Shown here in pieces: positions 6,958-12,515 of a stretch of DNA of 12,515 bases. Made by a program: the position numbers and the translations under genes. Numbering within the stretch: position 1 is the stretch's first letter; every line of letters starts with the position of its first letter. This DNA comes from Pseudomonadota bacterium (GTDB lineage Bacteria > Myxococcota > Myxococcia > Myxococcales > Myxococcaceae). Under the pieces are notes generated by a model that made no database searches, was not told where the DNA came from, and saw only the letters and a program-made list of their open reading frames with translations. The stretch is from NCBI GenBank assembly GCA_023424585.1, contig JAFADT010000804.1, forward strand, positions 1-12,515, given 5' to 3'.

Positions 6958-7087
6958 ACCGCCCCTGTCCTGAAGAGGGCAGGGCGGTCCCGGTGGAAGT
7001 GGTAGGGAAGTGGCGGTCAGCGCGAACCCCCGGGATGGGCCCGGCAGGCGCGGTGGCCGCAAGTGCGGTGCGTCCCTAGGGGACCGC
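6958..7087 (+). promoter_or_regulatory. Structured leader between rpsN and rpsH with competing pairings
   Basis: 6958-6964 plus 6966-6970 pairs with 6977-6988, 12 bp with one bulged C and a 6-nt loop. 7030-7034 (CCGGG) pairs with 7040-7044 (CCCGG), 7057-7060 with 7065-7068, and 7072-7076 (GTCCC) with 7080-7084 (GGGAC). An alternative long-range helix pairs 6984-6991 (GCGGTCCC) perfectly with 7080-7087 (GGGACCGC); it uses bases of the first and last hairpins and so excludes them. The element ends 11 nt before the rpsH ribosome binding site. No protein-coding signal is evident in this 167-nt gap. Confidence 0.4.
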
Positions 7088-7108
7088 TGCTTTGCTTGAA
7101 GGTGCTTC

Positions 7109-7507
7109 ATGCCGGTCAATGATCCCGTCGGCGACATGCTGACCCGCCTGCGCAACGCCTCGCGTGCGCGGCACGACAAGGTCGTCATCCCCCACTCGAA
7201 GCTCAAGGTGGAGATCATCAAGGTCCTCAAGGACGAGGGCTACATCGGGGACTTCACCGTCCACGAGGTCGCGCCGCAGAACGAGATCACCGTCCAGCTG
7301 AAGTACGGCCCGGACCGCAGCCCGGCCATCACCGGCCTGCGCCGCGTGTCCAAGCCCGGCCTGCGCCGCTACGTCGCGTCCCGCGACATCCAGCCGGTGC
7401 TCGGCGGCATGGGCATCTCCATCCTCTCCACCTCGCGCGGAATCCTGGTGGACACCGAGGCCCGGAAGCAGAAGGTCGGCGGCGAGCTGCTCTGCACGGT
7501 CTACTAG
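7109..7507 (+). CDS. rpsH: 30S ribosomal protein S8
   Basis: S8 binds helix 21 of 16S rRNA and nucleates the central domain; in E. coli it is the translational repressor of the spc operon. The 132-residue product is normal in length, starting with [14 protein letters not shown] and ending with the signature [26 protein letters not shown] region (residues 107-132), which holds the RNA-binding STS/G residues. GAAGG at 7098-7102 is 6 nt before the ATG. It follows the structured 167-nt gap described separately, a notable setting for a gene whose product often controls its own operon. Confidence 0.97.
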   Translation: MPVNDPVGDMLTRLRNASRARHDKVVIPHSKLKVEIIKVLKDEGYIGDFTVHEVAPQNEITVQLKYGPDRSPAITGLRRVSKPGLRRYVASRDIQPVLGGMGISILSTSRGILVDTEARKQKVGGELLCTVY

Positions 7508-7571
7508 CCAGGAGCCTGGGTGATGCGCCCCGCGAGGAGCGCGCCCCGGGCGACGACAGCACGAGGCAATC

Positions 7572-8138
7572 ATGAGTCGGATTGGAAAACTGGCGATCAA
7601 GCTTGGCGACAAGACGAAGGTCAACATCGCCAACCAGCAGGTCAACTTCGAAGGTCCCAAGGGCAAGCTGTCCGTCAAGCTCCCCGCCAAGGTGAAGGTG
7701 GAGGTGAAGGACGGCCAGGTGACGGTGCAGCGTGAGGACGACTCGCGCGAGGCCCGCAGCCTCCACGGCCTGACGCGGACCATCCTCGCCAACGCGGCGA
7801 AGGGCGTGTCCACGGGCTTCGAGAAGCGCCTGGACATCCGCGGCGTTGGTTTCCGCGCGGAAGTGAAGGGCAAGGCCATCCACTTCTCGCTCGGCTACTC
7901 CCACCCGGTGGTGTTCAACCTGCCGGAGGGCGTGACGGCGGAAGTCGACAAGACCTCTCGCACCGAGGACAGCCTCCCGACCCTGGGGCTCACGCTCCGC
8001 TCGGCGGACAAGGAGGTCCTGGGGGCCACGGCGGTCAATATCCGCTCGCTGCGTCCGCCGGAGCCCTATAAGGGCAAGGGCATCAAGTACGCCGAGGAGC
8101 GCATCCGTCGCAAGGAGGGCAAGACCGGTACGACCTAG
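7572..8138 (+). CDS. rplF: 50S ribosomal protein L6
   Basis: L6 lies near the factor-binding site of the 50S subunit and the sarcin-ricin loop. The 188-residue product is a little longer than the usual 177. It has MSRIGKLAI at the N-terminus, HGLTRTILANAAKGVSTGF in the first repeat, the GVGFRA turn near residue 91, and the signature RPPEPYKGKGIKY at 161-173 in the second repeat. A small insertion around residues 129-136 and a short basic tail account for the added length. ACGAGG at 7561-7566 is 5 nt before the ATG. The order rpsH-rplF-rplR is canonical. Confidence 0.97.
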   Translation: MSRIGKLAIKLGDKTKVNIANQQVNFEGPKGKLSVKLPAKVKVEVKDGQVTVQREDDSREARSLHGLTRTILANAAKGVSTGFEKRLDIRGVGFRAEVKGKAIHFSLGYSHPVVFNLPEGVTAEVDKTSRTEDSLPTLGLTLRSADKEVLGATAVNIRSLRPPEPYKGKGIKYAEERIRRKEGKTGTT

Positions 8139-8169
8139 TCGTCGCCGCGTCTTCGCCGAGCATTCAACC

Positions 8170-8193
8170 CCGCCGGGCCGTGAGGCCTGGCGG
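8170..8193 (+). other. GNRA-capped hairpin after rplF
   Basis: 8170-8179 (CCGCCGGGCC) pairs with 8184-8193 (GGCCTGGCGG) over 10 bp with one G-U. The loop is GTGA, a GNRA tetraloop, which gives high stability. It lies 31 nt after the rplF stop; no T-tract follows. Confidence 0.5.
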
Positions 8194-8198
8194 AATCA

Positions 8199-8229
8199 TC
8201 CGGCGGCGGAAGGCCGCATCGCCGCCGGA
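8199..8229 (+). other. Second perfect hairpin before rplR
   Basis: 8199-8208 (TCCGGCGGCG) pairs perfectly over 10 bp with 8220-8229 (CGCCGCCGGA) around an 11-nt loop. It begins 5 nt after the GNRA hairpin and ends just before the AAAAGGA ribosome binding site of rplR (8233-8239), so it could affect rplR translation. Confidence 0.5.
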
Positions 8230-8246
8230 CGGAAAAGGAAGCAGCC

Positions 8247-8603
8247 ATGTCCAAGACTGTCGATCAGCGCCTCAAGAGGAAGAACCGCATCCGCAAGAAG
8301 CTCTCCGGCACCACGGAGCGTCCGCGGCTGTCGGTCTACAAGAGCCTCAAGCACATCTACGCGCAGGTGGTGGACGACTCCACTGGCCGCACGGTGGCGT
8401 TCGCGTCGTCCCTGTCCAAGGAGCTGAAGGGCAAGGACGAGGGCGACAAGAAGGCCGACGCGAAGCGCGTGGGCTCCCTCATCGCGGAGAAGTGCAAGGC
8501 CGCCAACGTCGATGCGGTGGTGTTCGACCGCAACGGCTTCCCTTACCATGGGCGCATCGCCGCCGTGGCTGACGCCGCGCGCGAGGCCGGCCTGAAGTTC
8601 TAG
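8247..8603 (+). CDS. rplR: 50S ribosomal protein L18
   Basis: L18 binds 5S rRNA and, with L5, forms the central protuberance. The 118-residue product is standard: [37 protein letters not shown] at the N-terminus, the mid region [28 protein letters not shown], and the C-terminal signature [31 protein letters not shown] at 8235-8239 is 7 nt before the ATG. It is next to rpsE with a 22-nt gap. Nothing unusual in the protein. Confidence 0.97.
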   Translation: MSKTVDQRLKRKNRIRKKLSGTTERPRLSVYKSLKHIYAQVVDDSTGRTVAFASSLSKELKGKDEGDKKADAKRVGSLIAEKCKAANVDAVVFDRNGFPYHGRIAAVADAAREAGLKF

Positions 8604-8625
8604 GTACCAGAAAGGAATTCCTCAA

Positions 8626-9147
8626 GTGGCAACTCCGATCAATCCGAACGATCTGGACCTGACCGACCGCGTGGTGAACATCAACCGCGTGGCCAAGGTG
8701 GTGAAGGGTGGCCGCCGTTTCTCGTTCGCCGCGCTCGTCGTGGTGGGCGATGGCAACGGGCACGTGGGCGTGGGCCTGGGCAAGGCCAACGAGGTCCCCG
8801 AGGCCATCCGCAAGGGCGGCGAGAACGCGAAGAAGAACCTGTTCCGCGTTCCGCGCATGGGCCACACCATCCCGCACGAGATCCTGGGGCACTTCGGTGC
8901 CGGCTGGGTGCTCCTGAAGCCGGCCTCCGAAGGTACGGGCGTCATCGCCGGTGGCGCGGTGCGCGCGGTGCTGGAGGCGGCGGGCATCCGCAACATCCTG
9001 ACCAAGAGCCAGGGCTCGCGGAATCCGCACAACGTGCTGAAGGCCACGGTGGCCGGCCTGAAGCAGCTGCGCAGCGCGGAGCAGGTCGCGCGCCTGCGCG
9101 GCAAGGACGTCGAGACCCAGAAGCTCGCGGGCGAGGCGAGGGGCTAG
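8626..9147 (+). CDS. rpsE: 30S ribosomal protein S5 (GTG start)
   Basis: S5 lies at the mRNA entry pore and affects decoding fidelity; mutations in its N-terminal loop give spectinomycin resistance in other bacteria. The 173-residue product begins at a GTG with AAAGGA (8611-8616) 9 nt upstream. It shows the double-stranded-RNA-binding N domain with [15 protein letters not shown] (residues 20-34, the spectinomycin loop), then [21 protein letters not shown], and the C-terminal S5 fold with [22 protein letters not shown]. Its TAG is 2 nt before the rpmD ATG, so rpmD is probably translationally coupled. Confidence 0.97.
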   Translation: MATPINPNDLDLTDRVVNINRVAKVVKGGRRFSFAALVVVGDGNGHVGVGLGKANEVPEAIRKGGENAKKNLFRVPRMGHTIPHEILGHFGAGWVLLKPASEGTGVIAGGAVRAVLEAAGIRNILTKSQGSRNPHNVLKATVAGLKQLRSAEQVARLRGKDVETQKLAGEARG

Positions 9148-9149
9148 TC

Positions 9150-9419
9150 ATGGCGCTCAAGGTTAAGCTGACGAAGAGCTTCTCGGGTTCTTCCGAGGAC
9201 ATGCTGGCCACCATCAAGGGCCTCGGTCTGAAGAAGTTCGGCGACGAGCGGCTGTTGAAGGACACCCCGGCGGTGCGCGGCATGGTGTTCAAGGTGAAGC
9301 ACCTGGTCTCCCTGGAGACGGTCAGCCAGGAGGCCCCGGCGCCCAAGCGCCGCAAGCCCCGGAAGATTGTCGCCCGGGACCGCGCCCTGGAGCGCCTGGC
9401 CGCCAAGGCCAAGGCCTGA
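9150..9419 (+). CDS. rpmD: 50S ribosomal protein L30 with basic C-terminal extension
   Basis: L30 is a small 50S protein. The product is 89 residues against about 60 in most bacteria. Residues 1-58 match the family (MALKVKLTKSFSGSSEDMLATIKGLGLKK, VRGMVFKVKHLVSLETV). Residues 59-89 are an added tail rich in K, R, A and P (PAPKRRKPRKIV, ending in AAKAKA), without a known domain. The ATG at 9150 starts 2 nt after the rpsE stop and uses the GAGGGG at the end of rpsE as its ribosome binding site. Function of the tail is unknown; extra rRNA contacts are a reasonable guess. Confidence 0.93.
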   Translation: MALKVKLTKSFSGSSEDMLATIKGLGLKKFGDERLLKDTPAVRGMVFKVKHLVSLETVSQEAPAPKRRKPRKIVARDRALERLAAKAKA

Positions 9420-9435
9420 GAACTGAGGATCCAAC

Positions 9436-9963
9436 ATGAGCATCCTGACCAATCTGAAGCGCCCGAAGGGCTCCTGGCACCGCAAGAAGCGCGTGGGCCG
9501 TGGCCAGGGTAGCGGCCTGGGCAAGACGGCTGGCCGCGGTGGCAAGGGCCAGAAGGCCCGCAGCGGCAACATGCGGTTCGAAGGCTTCGAAGGCGGCCAG
9601 AGCCCGCTGCAGCGCCGCCTGCCGAAGTTCGGCTTCAACCCGCCCAACCGCACCGTCTACGCGGTGGTGAACCTGGGCGACCTGGAGCACGTGTTCGACG
9701 CGGGCGCCACGGTGGACGAGGCCGCCCTGAAGCAGGCGGGCCTGGTCAAGGGCCGCTACGACGGCGTGAAGGTCCTGGCCCACGGTGAGCTCGCCAAGAA
9801 GCTCAGCGTGAAGGTGAACAAGGTGTCCGCGGCCGCCCGCGAGAACATCGAGAAGGCGGGCGGCTCCGTGGAGGAGCTCCCCCTCGTGGCGCACAAGCCG
9901 GAGTCGGCCGCCAAGGCCCACGCCGGCAAGGGCGTCAAGGCCCCTCGCCAGCCCCGGGCGTAG
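9436..9963 (+). CDS. rplO: 50S ribosomal protein L15 with C-terminal tail
   Basis: L15 is a late-assembly 50S protein with a long N-terminal rRNA-binding arm. The 175-residue product is longer than the usual 145-150. It has the glycine/arginine arm (KRVGRGQGSGLGKTAGRGGKGQKAR, residues 18-42), then FEGGQSPLQRRLPKFGF, and the globular end with VKVLAHGEL and VNKVSAAARENIEKAGGSVE. Residues after about 150 form a tail rich in A, K, H and P. TGAGGA at 9424-9429 lies 6 nt before the ATG. A strong hairpin pair follows the stop. Confidence 0.96.
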   Translation: MSILTNLKRPKGSWHRKKRVGRGQGSGLGKTAGRGGKGQKARSGNMRFEGFEGGQSPLQRRLPKFGFNPPNRTVYAVVNLGDLEHVFDAGATVDEAALKQAGLVKGRYDGVKVLAHGELAKKLSVKVNKVSAAARENIEKAGGSVEELPLVAHKPESAAKAHAGKGVKAPRQPRA

Positions 9964-9971
9964 GCGTGACC

Positions 9972-10001
9972 GGCGCGCATCACGGTGATGTGGTGCGCGC
10001 C
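9972..10001 (+). other. 12-bp hairpin after rplO
   Basis: 9972-9983 (GGCGCGCATCAC) pairs with 9990-10001 (GTGGTGCGCGCC) over 12 bp with one T-G, around a 6-nt loop. No T-run follows. It lies 9 nt after the rplO stop and 22 nt before the terminator-like hairpin, so the two may protect or define the 3' end of the spc transcript. Confidence 0.55.
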
Positions 10002-10023
10002 CCCAGCCTTGTGTAGGCTTCCG

Positions 10024-10061
10024 CGCCCCTTTCCGGAACCGGAGAGGGGCGTTTGTTGTTG
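10024..10061 (+). terminator. Rho-independent terminator candidate between rplO and secY
   Basis: 10024-10035 (CGCCCCTTTCCG) pairs with 10040-10051 (CGGAGAGGGGCG) over 12 bp with one T-G, around a 4-nt loop. It is followed at once by TTTGTTGTTG (10052-10061), a broken T-tract. This is the only place in the window with both stem and T-rich tail. It lies 34 nt before the secY start at 10095, so it would reduce read-through into secY or act as an attenuator. Confidence 0.6.
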
Positions 10062-10078
10062 CTGGCAGAACCTCTTGA

Positions 10079-10084
10079 AGAGGA
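10079..10084 (+). promoter_or_regulatory. Ribosome binding site that decides the secY start
   Basis: AGAGGA is 10 nt before the GTG at 10095, where the conserved SecY N-terminus begins. The in-frame TTG at 10053 lies in the T-tract of the terminator-like hairpin and has no site of its own. Confidence 0.7.
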
Positions 10085-10094
10085 TGGCATTACC

Positions 10095-11441
10095 GTGGCC
10101 CTGAACGCCTTCGCCAACGTCTTCCGCATCGCGGAGCTGCGCAGCCGGCTTGCGTACACGCTCGTGCTGCTGTCCGTCTACCGCATCGGCATCTTCATCA
10201 ACACGCCGGGCGTGGATCGCTCGGCGATGAACGCGTTCATGGACGCCCAGAAGCAATCGGGCGGCCTGGTATCGCTGTTCAATCTCTTCTCTGGCGGCGC
10301 GCTGGAGCAGATGTCCATCTTCGGTCTGGGCATCATGCCGTACGTGAGCGCCTCCATCATCATCCAGCTCCTGGCGGTGGTGGTGCCCAGCCTGGAGCGC
10401 CTGCAGAAGGAAGGCGCCGCGGGCCGCCAGAAGATCAACCAGTACACGCGCTACGGCAGCATCGCGCTGTCCATCGTGCAGGGCGTGGGCATCTCCCGGT
10501 GGCTGGCCTCGCTGGGCCGCTCCGATGCGGGGCAGGGCGGCTTCAACCAGGTGGTGGTGCCCAACGACAACCTCTGGTTCACCTTCATGACGGTGGTCAG
10601 CCTCACGGCGGGTACGGCCTTCATCATGTGGCTGGGTGAGCGCATCACCGAGCGCGGCATTGGCAACGGCATCTCGCTCATCATCTTCGCGGGCATCGTG
10701 GCGCGCGTGCTTCCCGGCGCGAAGACGCTGCTGGACCTGACGACGCAGGAGGTGGTGAACGTGGCCGCGGTGTTGGGCCTGCTCTTCTTCATGCTCCTCA
10801 TCATCGGCGTGGTCGTCTACGTGGAGCGGGGCATGCGGCGCGTGCCCATCCAGTACGCCAAGCGCATGGCGGGCCGTCGCATGTTCGCGGGCCAGGCCAC
10901 GTACTTCCCCATGAAGGTGAACGCCTCGGGCGTGATTCCCCCCATCTTCGCCGGCGCGGTGCTGTCCTTCCCTGCGACGCTGGGCGCGTGGTTCCCCTTC
11001 CTGCAGGGCTTCCAGCGCAGCATCGAAGGCAACCTCTGGGTCTACAACGGCCTGTTCGTGCTGCTGGTGGTGTTCTTCTCCTACTTCTACACGGCGCTCA
11101 CCTTCCGGCCGGATGACGTGGCGGACAACATCAAGAAGCAGGGTGGCTACATCCCCGGCATCCGCCCGGGCCGTCAGACGGCGGAGTTCATCGAGCGCAC
11201 GCTCAACCGCCTCACGTTCGGAGGCGCCATCTACCTGGCCGTCATCTGCGTGATTCCGTCCGTCATCAGCAGCGTGCTGGGCGTGCGGTTCACCTTCGGC
11301 GGCACGGCGCTGCTCATCGTGGTGGGCGTGGCGCTGGACACGGTGCAGCAGATCGAAGGTCACCTCATCAGCCGCAACTACGAAGGCTTCGCGGGTCCGC
11401 GCGGTCCGCGCATCCGTGGTCGGGTCCGCGTGGCGGCCTGA
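10095..11441 (+). CDS. secY: SecY, channel subunit of the Sec translocon (GTG start)
   Basis: SecY forms the inner-membrane protein-conducting channel with SecE and SecG. From GTG 10095 the product is 448 residues, and the N-terminus ALNAFANVFRIAELR matches the family. Ten membrane segments are visible, roughly at residues 20-38, 75-97, 118-133, 160-180, 192-207, 219-243, 278-298, 314-337, 376-396 and 402-421. The plug region lies near 57-74. Signature 1 (SIFGLGIMPYVSASIIIQLL, 74-93) and signature 2 (WLGERITERGIGNGIS, 179-194) are intact; the YFPMKVNASG loop and the C-terminal HLISRNYEGF are typical. The loop at 141-159 is somewhat long. A terminator-like hairpin precedes it, so its expression may be set below that of the ribosomal genes. 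Confidence 0.97.
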   Translation: MALNAFANVFRIAELRSRLAYTLVLLSVYRIGIFINTPGVDRSAMNAFMDAQKQSGGLVSLFNLFSGGALEQMSIFGLGIMPYVSASIIIQLLAVVVPSLERLQKEGAAGRQKINQYTRYGSIALSIVQGVGISRWLASLGRSDAGQGGFNQVVVPNDNLWFTFMTVVSLTAGTAFIMWLGERITERGIGNGISLIIFAGIVARVLPGAKTLLDLTTQEVVNVAAVLGLLFFMLLIIGVVVYVERGMRRVPIQYAKRMAGRRMFAGQATYFPMKVNASGVIPPIFAGAVLSFPATLGAWFPFLQGFQRSIEGNLWVYNGLFVLLVVFFSYFYTALTFRPDDVADNIKKQGGYIPGIRPGRQTAEFIERTLNRLTFGGAIYLAVICVIPSVISSVLGVRFTFGGTALLIVVGVALDTVQQIEGHLISRNYEGFAGPRGPRIRGRVRVAA

Positions 11442-11460
11442 CGTCAATCGGTTGTGTTCC

Positions 11461-11494
11461 GGGCGCCTCTCTCCAATGGCGGGGAGGGGCGCCT
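11461..11494 (+). other. Strong hairpin between secY and adk
   Basis: 11462-11474 (GGCGCCTCTCTCC) pairs with 11481-11493 (GGGGAGGGGCGCC) over 13 bp with three G-U/T-G wobbles, and 11461/11494 adds a G-U. The loop is AATGGC. The bases that follow (CGTCGTTC) are only weakly T-rich, so it is a terminator or attenuator candidate of low certainty. Its right arm resembles those of the hairpins at 10040-10051 and 4451-4459. Confidence 0.5.
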
Positions 11495-11531
11495 CGTCGT
11501 TCAAGGGTGGACGCAGGTACAAGGAAGCGAC

Positions 11532-12182
11532 ATGAACCTCATCCTTTTGGGGCCGCCGAACGCCGGGAAGGGTACCCAGGCAAAGAAGCTGTTCGCGGAC
11601 TTCAAGATCCCGCAGATCTCCACCGGGGACATCCTGCGCAAGGCCGTGAAGGATGGCACGCCGCTGGGCAAGGTGGCCGGGCCTCTGATGGCCGCGGGGC
11701 AGTACGTTCCGGACGATGTCGTCATCGGCATCGTGGAGGAGCGGCTGAAGGAGCCGGACGTGGCCCAGGGCTTCGTGCTCGACGGCTTCCCGCGCACCCC
11801 GGGGCAGGCGGACGCGCTGGACCGGATGCTGGAGCGGCTGGGCAAGCAGCTGAACGCCGTGGTGTCGCTCGAGGTCCCGCACTCGACGCTGGTCGAGCGT
11901 GGCTCCGGCCGGCGCGTGTGCCCCAATGACGGGTCCGTCTACCACGTCACCCAGAGCCCGCCGAAGCGCGCGGGCCTGTGTGACAAGTGCGGCACGGAGC
12001 TCGTTCAGCGTCCGGACGACACCCCGGAGGTCATCGAGAAGCGCCTGCTGAAGTACGACGCGGAGACGTCCCCGCTGAAGGACTTCTACGCCAGGAAGGG
12101 GCTGCTCAAGAGCGTGGACGGCGTCGGGTCTCCGGAGGGCATCTACGAGGAGATCAAGAAGGCCGCCGGGCGCCCTGCCTGA
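11532..12182 (+). CDS. adk: Adenylate kinase
   Basis: Adenylate kinase interconverts ATP + AMP and 2 ADP in the cytoplasm. The 216-residue product starts at ATG 11532 with AAGGAA at 11521-11526; upstream in-frame codons lack the conserved start MNLILLG. The P-loop is GPPNAGKGT (7-15), where many homologues have GAPGAGKGT. QISTGDILR (28-36) is the AMP site and DGFPRT (84-89) the conserved core motif. A long LID domain (about 121-160) has C130, D133, C150 and C153 in C-x2-D-x16-C-x2-C spacing, a zinc-type LID with Asp in place of the second Cys. The secY-adk-map order is common. Function is not in doubt. Confidence 0.97.
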   Translation: MNLILLGPPNAGKGTQAKKLFADFKIPQISTGDILRKAVKDGTPLGKVAGPLMAAGQYVPDDVVIGIVEERLKEPDVAQGFVLDGFPRTPGQADALDRMLERLGKQLNAVVSLEVPHSTLVERGSGRRVCPNDGSVYHVTQSPPKRAGLCDKCGTELVQRPDDTPEVIEKRLLKYDAETSPLKDFYARKGLLKSVDGVGSPEGIYEEIKKAAGRPA

Positions 12183-12205
12183 GCCTGGAGTGCAGCCAGC
12201 GAGGC

Positions 12206-12234
12206 GGGGGCAGGGCCGGTCCGGACTGCCACCC
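12206..12234 (+). other. Weak hairpin between adk and map
   Basis: 12206-12213 (GGGGGCAG) pairs with 12226-12230 (CTGCC) and 12232-12234 (CCC) with one bulged A, around a 12-nt loop that itself contains the palindromic GGCCGGTCCGG run. No T-tract follows. The rest of the 103-nt gap shows only the map ribosome binding site (GGGAAAGGGG, 12273-12282). Confidence 0.3.
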
Positions 12235-12285
12235 CACTGGTCGCGGGTTCCCGACAGCGCAGCAGCCCAGTAGGGAAAGGGGCGA

Positions 12286-12515
12286 ATGAACCCGGTGGAG
12301 ATCAAGAGCCCGGCTGAGATCGCCCTGATGCGGGAGGCCGGGCGGATCGTCTGTGAAATCCTGGACGAGCTGGAGAAGGCGGTGGCTCCCGGGGTCTCCA
12401 CGTGGGAGCTGGATGCCCTGGCGGAGGAGCTCATCGCCAAGAAGGGCGCCAGGCCGGCGTTCAAGGGCTACCACGGGTTTCCGGGCGTCCTCTGCGCCTC
12501 CGTGAACCAGGAGGT
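12286..12515 (+). CDS. map: Methionine aminopeptidase type I, N-terminal fragment (runs off window)
   Basis: The enzyme removes the initiator methionine from nascent proteins in the cytoplasm and uses two divalent metal ions. Seventy-six full codons are present from ATG 12286, with GGGAAAGGGG just upstream. The fragment begins with IKSPAEIALMREAGRIV, typical of type I enzymes without an N-terminal zinc finger, and includes PGVSTWELDALAEELI and the GYHGFP motif (61-66) whose histidine lines the active site, then the start of the CASVNQE strand. The metal ligands (D, D, H, E, E) lie beyond the edge. It follows adk, as is common in bacteria. Confidence 0.96.
   Translation, partial: MNPVEIKSPAEIALMREAGRIVCEILDELEKAVAPGVSTWELDALAEELIAKKGARPAFKGYHGFPGVLCASVNQE

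Noticed and set aside
10053..10094. TTG start 14 codons upstream for secY
   Set aside because: The added residues are not conserved, the codon lies in the T-tract of a terminator-like hairpin, and AGAGGA is well spaced for GTG 10095.
11454..11531. 26-codon upstream extension of adk
   Set aside because: It would be encoded by the intergenic hairpin; the family start MNLILLG with AAGGAA upstream fixes the start at 11532.
9756..12464. A 902-codon open reading frame on the - strand opposite rplO, secY, adk and map
   Set aside because: It lies antisense to certain genes, is very rich in H, R, A and D, has no recognisable domain, and arises because strong third-position G/C removes stops from the opposite strand. 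It is a shadow frame.

Overview
The window is a GC-rich bacterial chromosome segment carrying the conserved S10-spc ribosomal-protein gene cluster, every gene on the + strand. It starts inside tuf (the last 60 codons of EF-Tu) and ends inside map. Between them lie 22 complete genes: rpsJ, rplD, rplW, rplB, rpsS, rplV, rpsC, rplP, rpmC, rpsQ, rplN, rplX, rplE, rpsN, rpsH, rplF, rplR, rpsE, rpmD, rplO, secY and adk. Strong G/C preference at third codon positions, the protein sequences and the lysine/alanine-rich tails on several proteins suggest a myxobacterium (Myxococcota, probably the Myxococcus/Corallococcus/Archangium side). That placement is inferred from recalled protein resemblance, not from a search.

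Layout: 1-185 is the end of the str operon (tuf). A 195-nt gap (186-380) with a hairpin and a weak promoter-like pair precedes rpsJ. 381-4689 is the S10 block (rpsJ to rpmC, with rpsQ at 4781-5095), lacking rplC between rpsJ and rplD. 5161-9963 is the spc block (rplN to rplO). 10095-11441 is secY, which feeds nascent membrane and secreted proteins through the inner membrane. 11532-12182 is adk (adenylate kinase) and 12286 to the edge is map (N-terminal methionine removal). Together the genes supply 20 structural proteins of the ribosome, a translation factor, the translocon channel, nucleotide balance and nascent-chain processing. The longest gene-free stretch is 195 nt, so no large region is unexplained. 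I see no mobile element, CRISPR array, tRNA or rRNA.

No new enzyme system is visible; the gene content is housekeeping. The points of interest are architectural: (1) rplC (L3) is absent from its near-universal place; (2) most junctions of more than about 40 nt hold a strong RNA hairpin, several with 11-20 bp, the most elaborate being rpmC-rpsQ, rplX-rplE, rpsN-rpsH, rplF-rplR, rplO-secY (a good intrinsic-terminator shape) and secY-adk; (3) L5, S17, L30 and L15 carry terminal extensions, the L5 one being a highly charged leader of about 38 residues; (4) the adenylate kinase LID has an atypical C-D-C-C metal-site pattern. All structures were paired by eye, without folding energies.
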